In this document: positions 8,249 through 17,050 of the stretch, piece by piece
How positions within the stretch are numbered: the stretch's first letter is position 1
How the letters are laid out: every line of letters begins with the position of its first letter
NCBI GenBank assembly: GCA_039105265.1
Contig: JAPFFF010000227.1
Location: forward strand, 1 to 30,115
DNA length: 30,115 nucleotides
Reading direction: 5' to 3'
DNA from: Tritrichomonas musculus
Taxonomy: Eukaryota; Parabasalia; Tritrichomonadida; Tritrichomonadidae
Notes under the pieces: model-generated
The model's database searches: none
Seen by the model: only the letters and a program-made list of their open reading frames with translations
Told to the model about the DNA's origin: nothing
Program-made: the position numbers and the translations under genes

Positions 8249-9268
8249 ATGGAATTTCGGTATGTTATTCATAGTTTATGGCTTAAAAAAAAAAGCACTC
8301 AAGAGATTTATCATTACATGCAAGAAACATATAAAGATGCATGTCCTTCATCACCCACGATATATTATTGGGTTCATCAATTTAACAGAGGAAGAAAAAC
8401 TGTTATTGATTTGCCTCGGTCTGGAAGACCCAAACTTTTTGAAAAGATAGATGAAGTTAAAAAACTAATCGACGAATTTCCATTCGCATCATGCCGTTAT
8501 ATAGCACGCATTGCGAAAATTGATAAAAATACTGTTAAAAGGATTTTGACAGAAGATTTGAATATGAGAAAGTTATGTTGTCATTGGGTTCCACATGATC
8601 TTACAGAAATTCAAAAAGCAAATAGAGTGAAACAATCGAAGGAACTTCTATCAATTTTACAATCATTAACAAAAAGACAAACGATGAAAGTGATCACTGC
8701 TGACGAGTCTTGGTTCTTCTTGCAGTATGGTTCTGACGGTTTCTGGTCTTGTGGCCAGAAAAGGCCTGAAAACGTTAATAATGCAATTAACGATGAAAAA
8801 GTTATGTTTTTTACAGCTTTTTGTATTAACGGCATAGTTTACGTAAACGTTCTCCCTCAAAATGAAACTTTTACTGGAGAGTACTTCGCAAACAAGATTC
8901 TTCCACATCTTAAAACAGCGGCCGATAATATTAAAGGCTCTATTTTAACATATAAAGTTCGATTGCACATGGACAATGCGAAGCCTCACAATTCCATTGT
9001 TGCACAACAAAAGATGAATGAATTACACATTGAAAGGTTACCACATCCCCCTTACTCCCCTGATATCAGCCCTAATGACTTCTTCCTTTATGGCTACTTA
9101 AAGAACAAATTGAAAGGTAACCGTTTTTCCTCACAAAAAGAGCTAATTGATGCAGTGGTTGAAATCATCCAAAATATTGATGAATCAACATGGATTCAAG
9201 TATATAATGAATGGATTGAAAGAATTAAAAAAGTAATAGATTGCAATGGGGAATATCCAGATTTTTAA
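8249..9268 (+). CDS. mariner transposase
   Basis: This 339-residue protein has the usual mariner length. The N-terminal half holds helix-turn-helix DNA-binding segments, and the linker motif WVPHDLTE is at 113-120. The catalytic core has Asp152 (TADESW), Asp242 (MDNAKPH) and Asp277 (SPDISPND), giving the D,D34D spacing typical of mariner. The PPYSPDISPNDF phrase at 267-278 is the family hallmark. It binds the inverted ends, then cuts and pastes the element into TA sites. The ATG at 8249 gives the full N-terminal domain; another in-window frame overlapping the start is a shadow. All three catalytic Asp residues are present and no break is seen. Confidence 0.95.
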   Translation: MEFRYVIHSLWLKKKSTQEIYHYMQETYKDACPSSPTIYYWVHQFNRGRKTVIDLPRSGRPKLFEKIDEVKKLIDEFPFASCRYIARIAKIDKNTVKRILTEDLNMRKLCCHWVPHDLTEIQKANRVKQSKELLSILQSLTKRQTMKVITADESWFFLQYGSDGFWSCGQKRPENVNNAINDEKVMFFTAFCINGIVYVNVLPQNETFTGEYFANKILPHLKTAADNIKGSILTYKVRLHMDNAKPHNSIVAQQKMNELHIERLPHPPYSPDISPNDFFLYGYLKNKLKGNRFSSQKELIDAVVEIIQNIDESTWIQVYNEWIERIKKVIDCNGEYPDF

Positions 9269-9669
9269 TTTAATAAAATAACATTTTTTTAATTTTAATA
9301 TAAATTTTTTAATGTTTTTTTCACTTCACCAAAAATGAGATTTTTGATTATATCAAAACAATATTAATTTATTCCTTCAAAAAAAATTGTATGTTAAATT
9401 GTTATATAACATAATATACAGCACATAACAATGTATTGATTTATATTAAAATATTGTTCAATATACAAGGATTGAGCTGTTTGAACTATTTTTATTAAAT
9501 ATACATTTTTTTGAAAAATTTAGTCAACACGGTTTATTTTAAAACTCAATATTTCCATGAATAAAATTTTTTTCATTTTGATATTTTCTAAACTTATAAA
9601 GATATTAATTATCTAAATATTTAAAATTAAAAAAACTAAAATCGTTCAATATTGATTGAGTTAGAATTG

Positions 9670-9692
9670 ATTCAAAAACTTTTTCACCACAC
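9670..9692 (-). repeat. mariner right inverted repeat
   Basis: This is the exact inverted copy of 8061-8083, followed by TA at 9693-9694. It also supplies a premature stop to the minus-strand ankyrin relic that the element interrupts. Confidence 0.95.
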
Positions 9693-9974
9693 TATATATT
9701 GTGGATGCCACTTTTTAAGTCCAAATATCGGAATAATGAGATAGATTAAAATGGACTCACAAAATATATAATTCTGTTTTTCAATTGCATAAACTAATGG
9801 CGATTTTTCTTCATATTCAGCATAATCATGTCTCCTAAAAACAGATGGTTGATTAATATTTTGACGATAATGTTCACATAAATTGTCAACAATAATATAA
9901 TTATCCATTTCAATAGCATAGTGAATATATATTTTCCTCTCATGAACAAATTCACCATCTATATCATATGTGCA
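9693..9974 (-). pseudogene. Decayed ankyrin-type gene, C-terminal remnant
   Basis: A minus-strand frame, open from an in-frame stop at 9977-9975 to the mariner edge, encodes ankyrin-like phrases: YIHYAIEMDNYIIVD, then EEKSPLVYAIEKQNYIFCE, with the spacing of adjacent repeats. Reading across the empty mariner site, the frame would have ended about four codons later at a TGA on the far side. The element therefore landed in the last codons and changed only the tail. No N-terminal part is intact. An ATG at 9908 exists but lies in mid-repeat, so this is a remnant rather than a small gene. Confidence 0.6.
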
Positions 9975-10604
9975 TTATGTGGCGTATAAAATGTGAATTA
10001 TTAGTCAATGCTATAAATTGAGTCTAACATAAGCAATTGAAGTAAATTAAAAACATTTTCTTAAGTTCTAAACTATATTGGACAGAAGTATCGCCCAATC
10101 ATCGCATTCTTTACAGTTGTAACGATTTCTTCTACTATGTATTATACTGAATAAAATTCTATTTAAATCGAAATTAATATTTCAATTGGATCTCTTACTC
10201 CAACATATTATTTCGTTTAAATTTTTTTGATGTAGAAGTTATTGGTTGTATTTTCGCAAGTAAGATTTTTAATTCAGAAAATATAATATGTAAATTATTC
10301 AATATTTTAATTTTTATTATATGTGTCAATGCTTGTTAGTAATATATTGAATAAAAAATATTGCATACATCAAAGCATCAAAGATTTTTGCAAACAAACA
10401 TCATTTTTCAATATTTGATATAAATTTTTGATATTTGGGGCCTAAATATTCTAAACGGCATGTTATATAATATGTGTGAAAAAAATGAAAATCACTTGAA
10501 AGTCATGCATCTAGTTATTTCATTTTTAAATTTTCAATTAAAATTTGAATTAAAACGATAATATTTAAGTCAAATACAATTTTTTGACAAACGTTTTATA
10601 TAAA
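9975..10604. other. Spacer with possible remnant of the same minus-strand gene
   Basis: No intact gene is present. Around 10083-10150 the minus strand has a more GC-rich patch that reads RRNRYNCKECDDWAILLS before a stop. It may be a decayed upstream part of the ankyrin-type remnant at 9693-9974. The remainder is AT-rich and would hold the promoter of the plus-strand gene at 10605, but I see no convincing TCA-type initiator close to its ATG. Confidence 0.35.
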
Positions 10605-12854
10605 ATGGAGATTGATAAATATATCGAATCTAAAAAAGAACTTTTAGGTCTTATTCTCCTATTTATTGATGATGATAAAGGTGATAATTGCCATTTTTCA
10701 AAATTAATAAACTTTATAAATGAAAATAAAATTTCTGAAAATGAAGGTGATTTAAGTATTTTAATTTACATATTATGTGATATATCAACAAATCATCATC
10801 GGAAACAAGGATTTTTCGACAAAATTGATAAGATAATTAATCATTATATAGACCATATCAAAAAAATTTTTTCTGAATCAGAAATTTTCAGTTTATTCGG
10901 GAAAAATAGGCGGTTCATTTATTTCTTACTGGAAAAAAACATAATATCAAAAAACGGAGCTTCATTTAAAAATTACATAAAAGATGTAGGCAATGCAAGG
11001 TATTTTCAATTTGAGCTCGACCAAATCAGATCCAAAGCCTCATTAGCATCTAAACAAGAAGTTACTCAACATTTTAATATCATTCGTTTAAAAGGCGAAA
11101 ATCCATCCAAATTATCCACGTTAATTCGCGAAGATTCAATCAAAGAATTTGTCCAATACATTTTAGCTGCAAATATTCCTCTTACCTCGACAATCAAAAA
11201 ATCAATATTTGATACAGATTCTTTCTTGAACGATTCCACCTCCGACCAGCCAAGTCTGATTGAATATGCAGCTTTTTACGGCTCGATTCGCATTTTTCTC
11301 TTCCTCAAAACGAAAGGTGTCCCTCTGAATCCGTCACTTTGGATCTACGCAATTCACGGCCGAAACAGAAAAATCATCCGCATCCTCGAGGAAAGCGAAA
11401 TTAAACCGCCAATGGATAACTACATAAACTGCTGTTTGGAAGCTGTCAGATGCCACCACAACGAGCTTGTTGACTACTTCCTGACGAACTACATCGACGA
11501 TATTGATTATCTGACCGATTATGCATTCAAATATCACAACTTTTTCTATTTCCCATCGACTTTTAACAATTACAAATTGGTGAAAGGCAATTATGCAGAC
11601 CTGGTAATGCTTCTCTACAAGAAAGGGCTGTTTTCACCGGAGCCATGCATGCTTCGCTGGGCTTCAGAAAATAATTGCAAACCGTTAGTAAACTTTTTGA
11701 GTGAATCCTTAAATGAATATCCTTTGGGTGCCTTCAAGTATTCAAAAATGACGACATTTTCAGTCAAGAATCCAAAATTGGAGGTGATTTGCCAGCATGC
11801 ATTCTATATGGCAACTGAATTGACGACCGTTATCCTTCCTCCAACGGTTAAAACGATAGAAATTGGAGCTTTTTCGGGTTGTTCGAATTTGAGAAAAATC
11901 ATTCTTCCACAGATCAAAGAAATTAACGAGTACACTTTCTCGAAGTGCGTTGAGTTGAGAAAGATAAAGATTCCTTTCACAGTGGAAGTTATCAAGATGT
12001 GCGCGTTCAGCGGATGCGTCAATTTGAAGAGGGTTGAGTTTGAGAGTCCTTCTTTTTTGACAAAAGTTGAGAAATTAGCTTTTTACGGTTGTGAGTCACT
12101 CAAAAAAAGCACTTCACCTTCTGGCATTGATTTGATCAAGAGTGGTTCTATAGAAATCTGTCTTAAAAGCAATTTTTCGAGATTTAATGAAAGTATCAAA
12201 GTCAAGCCAACTAGCACGTTTGAGGAATTGATCGAAATAGTCACGGATAGAGTAAGAATTGATCCATTTAATTTCCATTTGTTTTTCCGCAGCGAAACCT
12301 TTCAGGACTATAAAGAAATACAAGATTACGCTCTGCCTGATAGAGCAGTTATTCATGTTGTCAGAGCGCATTGTTTGCGTGGAGCAATCCCGCTCTATAT
12401 TGATATGCCAAATGGCAAAAGCTATGCTACTGAATATGAAAAAGACAGAACAATTTTGAGTATTAAAGAAAGAATTGAATATATGAAAGGAATTCCAGCA
12501 GTGAAACAGCATTTGTTTTATAAAAACATTGAACTCGAAAATGATAAAGAACTTCAAGATTACTCAATTAAGATGGAGCAAAATCTTCAGTTGGCTGTCG
12601 AATCTGATGTAAAAGATGTCATCACAATATATGTGTCCTTCGCTTTCAAAACTTGCGCAACTTATTCTGTATCTCTATCTGAAAGCATTGAAAAAATTAA
12701 AAATCAATCTTTAGAAAAAATCAAAAACGTGAAATCTGATTTTGTTGCTTTGTCTTATTTAGGAAAGCAACTCGAAGAAGGGAAAAAATTGGCTGATTAC
12801 AATATTCATAATGGAGCCAAATTAGTTTTTGTAAAGAGAAAGAATACTGAATAA
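10605..12854 (+). CDS. Ankyrin-type / BspA-LRR / triple ubiquitin-like fusion protein
   Basis: The ATG at 10605 gives 749 residues; the frame also extends seven codons upstream without an ATG. Residues 1-370 are the common trichomonad ankyrin-type N-terminus (KLSTLIREDSIKEFVQYIL at about 169-187, then PSLIEYAAFYGSIRIF and SLWIYAIHGRNRKIIRILEE). Residues about 390-502 are five BspA-like LRR_5 repeats (ICQHAF, IEIGAFSGCSNL, INEYTFSKC, IKMCAFSGCVNL, VEKLAFYGCESL). Three ubiquitin-like folds follow at about 514-588, 595-666 and 672-745. Each has the beta-hairpin, a helix, and a late LFFRSE / LFYKNIELEND / LSYLGKQLEEG phrase followed by L/I-x-DY. There is no C-terminal Gly-Gly, so these are fixed interaction domains, not a conjugating tag. 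No signal peptide or membrane helix is seen, so a cytosolic adaptor, perhaps in ubiquitin or proteasome traffic, is an inference. The stop reads TAAA. Confidence 0.88.
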   Translation: MEIDKYIESKKELLGLILLFIDDDKGDNCHFSKLINFINENKISENEGDLSILIYILCDISTNHHRKQGFFDKIDKIINHYIDHIKKIFSESEIFSLFGKNRRFIYFLLEKNIISKNGASFKNYIKDVGNARYFQFELDQIRSKASLASKQEVTQHFNIIRLKGENPSKLSTLIREDSIKEFVQYILAANIPLTSTIKKSIFDTDSFLNDSTSDQPSLIEYAAFYGSIRIFLFLKTKGVPLNPSLWIYAIHGRNRKIIRILEESEIKPPMDNYINCCLEAVRCHHNELVDYFLTNYIDDIDYLTDYAFKYHNFFYFPSTFNNYKLVKGNYADLVMLLYKKGLFSPEPCMLRWASENNCKPLVNFLSESLNEYPLGAFKYSKMTTFSVKNPKLEVICQHAFYMATELTTVILPPTVKTIEIGAFSGCSNLRKIILPQIKEINEYTFSKCVELRKIKIPFTVEVIKMCAFSGCVNLKRVEFESPSFLTKVEKLAFYGCESLKKSTSPSGIDLIKSGSIEICLKSNFSRFNESIKVKPTSTFEELIEIVTDRVRIDPFNFHLFFRSETFQDYKEIQDYALPDRAVIHVVRAHCLRGAIPLYIDMPNGKSYATEYEKDRTILSIKERIEYMKGIPAVKQHLFYKNIELENDKELQDYSIKMEQNLQLAVESDVKDVITIYVSFAFKTCATYSVSLSESIEKIKNQSLEKIKNVKSDFVALSYLGKQLEEGKKLADYNIHNGAKLVFVKRKNTE

Positions 12855-12945
12855 AAAAAAAATATTTTTAATTTCTATTCTTTTAGAATCTGCATGTGCT
12901 GATTTTTATTTTATGCCATAATTGGTTTAAATTCATTTCACGGAT

Positions 12946-13308
12946 TCAGCTAGAAATATCTTTTTTTTTTTTTGGATATTTAGCTAAATCAATTTTTATA
13001 ACTGAGTCTGGGATTTCGAATTCAACAAGTTCATTGCATTGGAAAAACGCTGAATTGCCAATGTAAGTTAGGTTTTTGGAGCATATCACTTTTTTTAAAG
13101 AAGTGCATCCAGCAAATGCTGATTCTGGGAGTTTTGTTATTGTATCTGGTATTTTTACAGAGATTATTGGATATCCTGCAAATTGACACTTCTTTAATTC
13201 TTTAATTCCATCAGGAATATTTAATTCTGTTATTTCATTGTTTTGTATTTGTTTGATTGTTTGATCTAACATTTCATTAGCTTGATTTTCAGGATCATTT
13301 TGGCTCAT
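12946..13308 (-). CDS. Truncated BspA-like LRR protein
   Basis: This is a 120-residue protein from the ATG at 13308 (MSQNDPENQANEMLD). The frame is open 18 codons further upstream to another ATG, but the duplicate gene uses the MSQ start. It carries about three LRR_5 repeats (CQFAGYPIISVKIPDTITKL, SAFAGCTSLKKV, SAFFQCNELVEFEIPDSVIKI). It is about 98% identical to the first part of the 258-residue gene at 13803-14579, but homology ends at 12988, after which it runs through a poly-T tract and ends in an unrelated basic tail. The stop is TGA without the TAAA context seen at its sister. It is best seen as a broken duplicate; a short expressed protein cannot be ruled out. Confidence 0.6.
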   Translation of the reverse strand: MSQNDPENQANEMLDQTIKQIQNNEITELNIPDGIKELKKCQFAGYPIISVKIPDTITKLPESAFAGCTSLKKVICSKNLTYIGNSAFFQCNELVEFEIPDSVIKIDLAKYPKKKKDISS

Positions 13309-13480
13309 GTTTATAATTAAACAAGTTAAAAAATGAAATAAAAAAGAATTTTCCTTTTTCAATAATTTACAATAACTTTTTTTTCCACTTTCATTATTTT
13401 ACTAAAGGTATTCAAGTTAAGTGAATTAACTTGAGCTCATTTTGTCTTTTATGATTTTTATAATGTATATCTATTTTGTA
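12988..13480 (-). repeat. Segmental duplication, copy A
   Basis: This block matches 14259-14651 at a constant offset of 1271 bases through the coding part, with six differences in 321 bases. The match goes on through the start codon and upstream leader. Its outer part, including CCACTTTCATTATTTTACTAAAGG and the following ATTCAAGTTAAGTGA, matches 16981-17026 instead, because copy B was later split by an insertion. Confidence 0.85.
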
Positions 13481-13802
13481 GTCCTGGAATAGAATTTGAA
13501 TGAATGGTGATCGAATTTTTTTTGCCTGCTGGCAATTCTCTTGGAAAATCAAAAACAAATTGGATTATCAATGTTGTTAAAAAACAAATGCTGTTTATCA
13601 CGTTGAAGTTGATATCAATTCAAAGTTGATAACGTTGACAACGAAGAGCTTATAAACGGTCGCTTCGTTATCGATTTTTTTTTTTTTTTTTTTTTTCAAA
13701 AAGTTTTTTTCTCCTTTGATAGTTTCATTCCTTATCTTTATTTTAATATATGATTAAATAGATAATATTATCTTTAAAAATAATTAGAAATAATTTAATT
13801 TT
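13309..13802. other. Spacer between the BspA duplicates
   Basis: No gene is seen. The first part is the duplicated leader of copy A. A hairpin-like inverted repeat lies at 13628-13672 (GATAACG and AACGAAG on the left, CTTCGTTATC on the right), followed by a 22-base T run at 13675-13696. The rest is AT-rich. Confidence 0.5.
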
Positions 13803-14579
13803 TTATTTCTTTACCCTTTTAAAAAATGATGGATGAAAGCAATATTCTCCAAAATATTGCAAAGAATAAGGAATTTCAAAAGTTTTTACTAATGGACAAT
13901 ATGCAAATGATTGTTCTCCCATTGTTTTTACTGATGGAGGAATTTCTACATGATCAAGGGAAGAACAATGAGAAAAAGCATTATTGCCAATACTTTCAAC
14001 AGAAGGAGGGATGATCACACTTTTTAGTGATGAGCACTGCCTAAAGCATGTTCCTGGTATTGACTTCAATGACGGTGATAATTCAAGCACTTCAAGTGAA
14101 ATACAATTGAAAAACGAACTGCCTCCAATTTCTTCACATGATTCTGGAATTTTTACCTCTTTAAGTGAAAGACAATCATAAAAAGCACAATTTCCAATGC
14201 ATTTTATGTTTGGCGGTATTTTTATATTGAGTTTTGTACATGATCTAAAGGCTCCTCCATCAATTTTTATAACTGAGTCTGGGATTTCGAATTCAACAAG
14301 TTCATTGCATTGGAAAAACGCTGAATTGCCAATGTAAGTTAGGTTTTGGGAGCATATCACTTTTTTTAAAGATGTGCATCCAGCAAATACTGATTCTGGG
14401 AGTTTTGTTATTGTATCTGGTATTTTTACAGAGGTTATTGGATATCCTGCAAATTGACACTTCTTTAATTCTTTAATTCCATCAGGAATATTTAATTCTG
14501 TTATTTCATTGTTTTGTATTTGTTTGATTATTTGATCTAACATTTCATTAGCCTGATTTTCAGGATCATTTTGGCTCAT
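13803..14579 (-). CDS. BspA-like leucine-rich-repeat protein
   Basis: This 258-residue protein consists of a 25-residue leader (MSQNDPENQANEMLDQIIKQ) and about nine LRR_5 repeats of about 23 residues, with the pattern IP-x-S/T-V-x-x-I-G-x-x-A/S-F-x-x-C-x-S-L (for example VESIGNNAFSHCSSLDHVEI). Proteins of this family mediate protein or surface contacts; in trichomonads many are surface or secreted. Here no signal peptide or transmembrane helix is visible, so a cytosolic or unconventional location is likely. The stop codon reads TAAA. Its upstream region contains the 38-bp tandem array, which begins about 55 bases before the ATG and is split by the 2.1 kb element. Confidence 0.85.
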   Translation of the reverse strand: MSQNDPENQANEMLDQIIKQIQNNEITELNIPDGIKELKKCQFAGYPITSVKIPDTITKLPESVFAGCTSLKKVICSQNLTYIGNSAFFQCNELVEFEIPDSVIKIDGGAFRSCTKLNIKIPPNIKCIGNCAFYDCLSLKEVKIPESCEEIGGSSFFNCISLEVLELSPSLKSIPGTCFRQCSSLKSVIIPPSVESIGNNAFSHCSSLDHVEIPPSVKTMGEQSFAYCPLVKTFEIPYSLQYFGEYCFHPSFFKRVKK

Positions 14580-14713
14580 GTTTATAATTAAACAAGTTAA
14601 AAAATGAAATAAAAAAGAATTTTCCTTTTTTCAATAATTTACAATAACTTTTTTTATTTTTCCCATTTTGAATAATTTACAATAACTTTTTTTTTTCCAT
14701 TTTCGATAATTTA
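14259..14713 (-). repeat. Segmental duplication, copy B (proximal part)
   Basis: This is the partner of copy A at 12988-13480. The match continues on the far side of the 14714-16844 element at 16981-17050, so copy B was one block before that insertion. It differs from copy A by an expanded 38-bp array and the inserted element. Confidence 0.85.
14634..14713. repeat. 38-bp tandem repeat, left portion
   Basis: Two units of AATAATTTACAATAAC, a T run and CCCATTTTG are followed by the start of a third unit, which is interrupted after ATAATTTA at 14713. Copy A has a single unit at the same place. Confidence 0.85.
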
Positions 14714-15180
14714 AGAAGTGCGAGAACTAAAAATAACGTATTTTTTAATTTAAAAAAGTGAATTTTTTCACTAAATTGTTAATCAAATCGATGTTATTTT
14801 TAATATAATATAATGCATACCTAATGCTATACATCATATTTAATTATTAGGTCGTTTTAATGTTTGCAGAAGTAAGTGGGAAAAAATGGTATTTTGGAAA
14901 TTTCTAATTAGTTCTGAAATATTGTTCATTTTAATATTATTTATTTTTATATATAGTAAATTATATATATAGTTTTAATATAATATATAAAATATTTTTT
15001 TAATTTATAGAGATATTAGTATTTAAAAAAATAATAAATATAATATAAAAATATACGGAGCTCTGGTGAATTTCATAGGGATAACTATTTATATTTTTAT
15101 TATATTCAACATGTATATATACATATTTTCTTATTAATCTGAATAGCTCGCCGGGGGTAATTTTATTTTTATTTTATAAA

Positions 15181-15660
15181 ATTCTGAAGAAAAAATACGT
15201 TATAATTAATTCCCCTCAATTTCAAATTTTCATAAAAAAATGCAAAAAAATATGGTTTCTTATTGTTAAATCGTAATGAAAATAAAGTGAATCAAAAAAT
15301 ATACTATGATTATTATAAAAAAACTATTATTTCCCGATTTTATGCAACTTTGCCTAATTATTAAAATCAAGATATTTCAACCATCTTTTATTAAAATGTA
15401 TGCTTATCCAACTCTTATTATGCACATTTGATAACTGATTTTAATTCCTCTATATATCTTTTGTTTTGTTTGGTATTAAACAAAAAAAATGAAATTTAAA
15501 AATCTAAGCATTCCTAGAAAAATTGGCCCTATAAATTTAATTGAAATCAATATTATAACATTAATGCATAATATAATTCTTATGTATATTTTTTATTTTA
15601 AATTTAACCTATTTAAATTTAAGATATTTATAAAAAAATTTAACGACTATTATGAATTTA
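15181..15660 (+). repeat. Internal duplication in the 2.1 kb element, copy 1
   Basis: Landmarks shared with copy 2 are ATTCTGAAGAAAA (15181), TTAAAATCAAGATAT, CCTAGAAAAATTGGCCCTAT (15513) and TTTAACCTATTT (15604). The offset to copy 2 is steady at 636-638 bases, so this is one old tandem duplication rather than scattered matches. No coding potential is apparent. Confidence 0.75.
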
Positions 15661-15817
15661 AATTTTAAATGATTAATCAAATTTTTCATTCTGTTCTCAC
15701 AAATTAATTTTTTATGCAAAAAATCATTTTTTATATATTTTTATGCTTAAAACAATATTTATAAGCGATTTTCATATAAATAAGTTAAAAATTAGCTCTT
15801 TTTTTAGTAAGTTAAAA

Positions 15818-16290
15818 ATTCTGAAGAAAAAAAACACGTTGTAATTATCTCCTCTCAATTTATAATTTTAAACAAAAAATATAAAAAAAAGTGGTTCAAA
15901 GTTAAAAAAATTTAATAAAAATTATATGAGATAATATATATATAGCGGTAATTATAAAAATATGATTAATGACTTGTTTTCAGCAACTTAGTCTAAAAAT
16001 TAAAATCAAGATATCTTGAGATAGTATGAGTAAAATTTGTCCCTGATGTAGTATATTCATTAATATCTTTGGATAATTTTATTTTCATCCAAAAATTCAG
16101 ATATTGTCCAGAATTTGATAAAAAAAAATCAATTTAATTTTCTGAAAGCTCCTAGAAAAAATGGCCCTATAGTTTGGTTTACTAATGGTATTTATTAATA
16201 TATAGGAAATATAATGCTGATATCAAAATTTATAAAGATTTTAACCTATTTGTTTTCAAGATATTTATTCAAATTTTATATTTGGTCAGA
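15818..16290 (+). repeat. Internal duplication in the 2.1 kb element, copy 2
   Basis: This is the diverged partner of 15181-15660, with ATTCTGAAGAAAA at 15818, CCTAGAAAAAATGGCCCTAT at 16151 and TTTAACCTATTT at 16240. Divergence is high between landmarks, so the duplication is much older than the insertion that the exact target duplication records. Confidence 0.75.
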
Positions 16291-16844
16291 TATTTTCGAA
16301 AATTTTGTATATCATTTTATAGCAAAAATGGCTCAAATCGTATTATTCTGAATCTTATCTTTCCAAAGAAAGAACTATTATTGTACATCAGACTTTTCAA
16401 TCTCTTTCAACTGTATCACATCATTGGGATTATAACGATTTGAGTCATCATCTCAATAATTCCAGTCAATGTTCAGCTCGTCACTTTTTATCTTGATATT
16501 TTGGTTTTCTTTGGTTGGGATTCCCAACTTGGGAAAAATTAAATCTAATTTTTTTTTTTAATTATTGAATTATTTTTAATAAAATAAAAATAACAATGTA
16601 ATTTACATATATATAAATATTTATTTGTGTTCTAAAAGAGAGAAAATGTAATTACTCTCCAACATTTATAAAATTATAATTGAATGGTTTATTTTTTATT
16701 TCATTAAAATTTTAAAACACAAATATTTTTACTCCTAGTGACTAATATAATTTAAAATCCTATCATAATAGAGAAGGATATATATATATATATATATTAT
16801 TTTATAATTTGATAATAATGAAATCAACCAGCTCTCGCACCTCT

Positions 16845-16985
16845 ATAATTTACAATAACTTTTTTTATTTTTCCCATTTTGAATAATTTACAATAACTTT
16901 TTTTATTTTTCCCATTTTGAATAATTTACAATAACTTTTTTTATTTTTCCCATTTTGAATAATTTACAATAACTTTTTTTTCCAC
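16845..16985. repeat. 38-bp tandem repeat, right portion
   Basis: Three near-perfect 38-bp units start at 16845, 16882 and 16920, and a fourth partial unit starts at 16958. This is the continuation of the array at 14634-14713, from which it is separated by the 2.1 kb element. The following sequence (16981-17050) matches the outer leader of duplication copy A. Confidence 0.85.
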
Positions 16986-17050
16986 TTTTATTATTTTACT
17001 AGAGGTATTCAAGTTAAGTGACTTAACGTATTTTATGATTTTTAAAATTT

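Larger units (their letters stand above)
8059..9694 (+). mobile_element. mariner transposon, apparently complete
   Basis: This is a Tc1/mariner DNA transposon. The element proper is 8061-9692 (1632 bp), flanked on both sides by the TA target duplication (8059-8060 and 9693-9694). Its ends are a perfect 23-bp inverted repeat beginning GTGTGGTGAAAAAG. It carries one transposase gene with about 190 non-coding bases before and 420 after. The intact ends, intact frame and clean TA duplication point to a recent and possibly still mobile copy. It resembles the Tvmar1 type known from Trichomonas. It sits between two convergent ankyrin genes and disrupts the very end of the minus-strand one. Confidence 0.95.
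14714..16844. mobile_element. Non-autonomous DNA element with 15-bp inverted ends and 8-bp target duplication
   Basis: The ends are AGAAGTGCGAGAACT (14714-14728) and, inverted, AGAGGTGCGAGAGCT (16830-16844), 13 of 15 bases identical. The 8-base ATAATTTA lies directly outside both (14706-14713 and 16845-16852). Removing 2131 bp plus one copy of the 8 bases restores a 38-bp repeat unit, which is independent proof of the boundaries. The interior is very AT-rich with no long frame, so the element would need a transposase from elsewhere. An 8-base duplication is used by hAT, Merlin and P-type families, but the end sequence does not tell me which. Confidence 0.82.

Noticed and set aside
10560-10605. 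Possible TCA-type initiator upstream of the fusion gene
   Set aside because: TCAAAT lacks the pyrimidine after the A that the trichomonad initiator needs; no promoter is claimed.
12114-12557. 147-codon minus-strand frame
   Set aside because: Lies entirely antisense to the ubiquitin-like domains of the 10605-12854 gene, whose frame has clear domain support.
14714-16844. Whether the 2.1 kb insert encodes a protein
   Set aside because: No frame longer than about 60 codons and no protein-like phrase on either strand, so it is described as non-coding.
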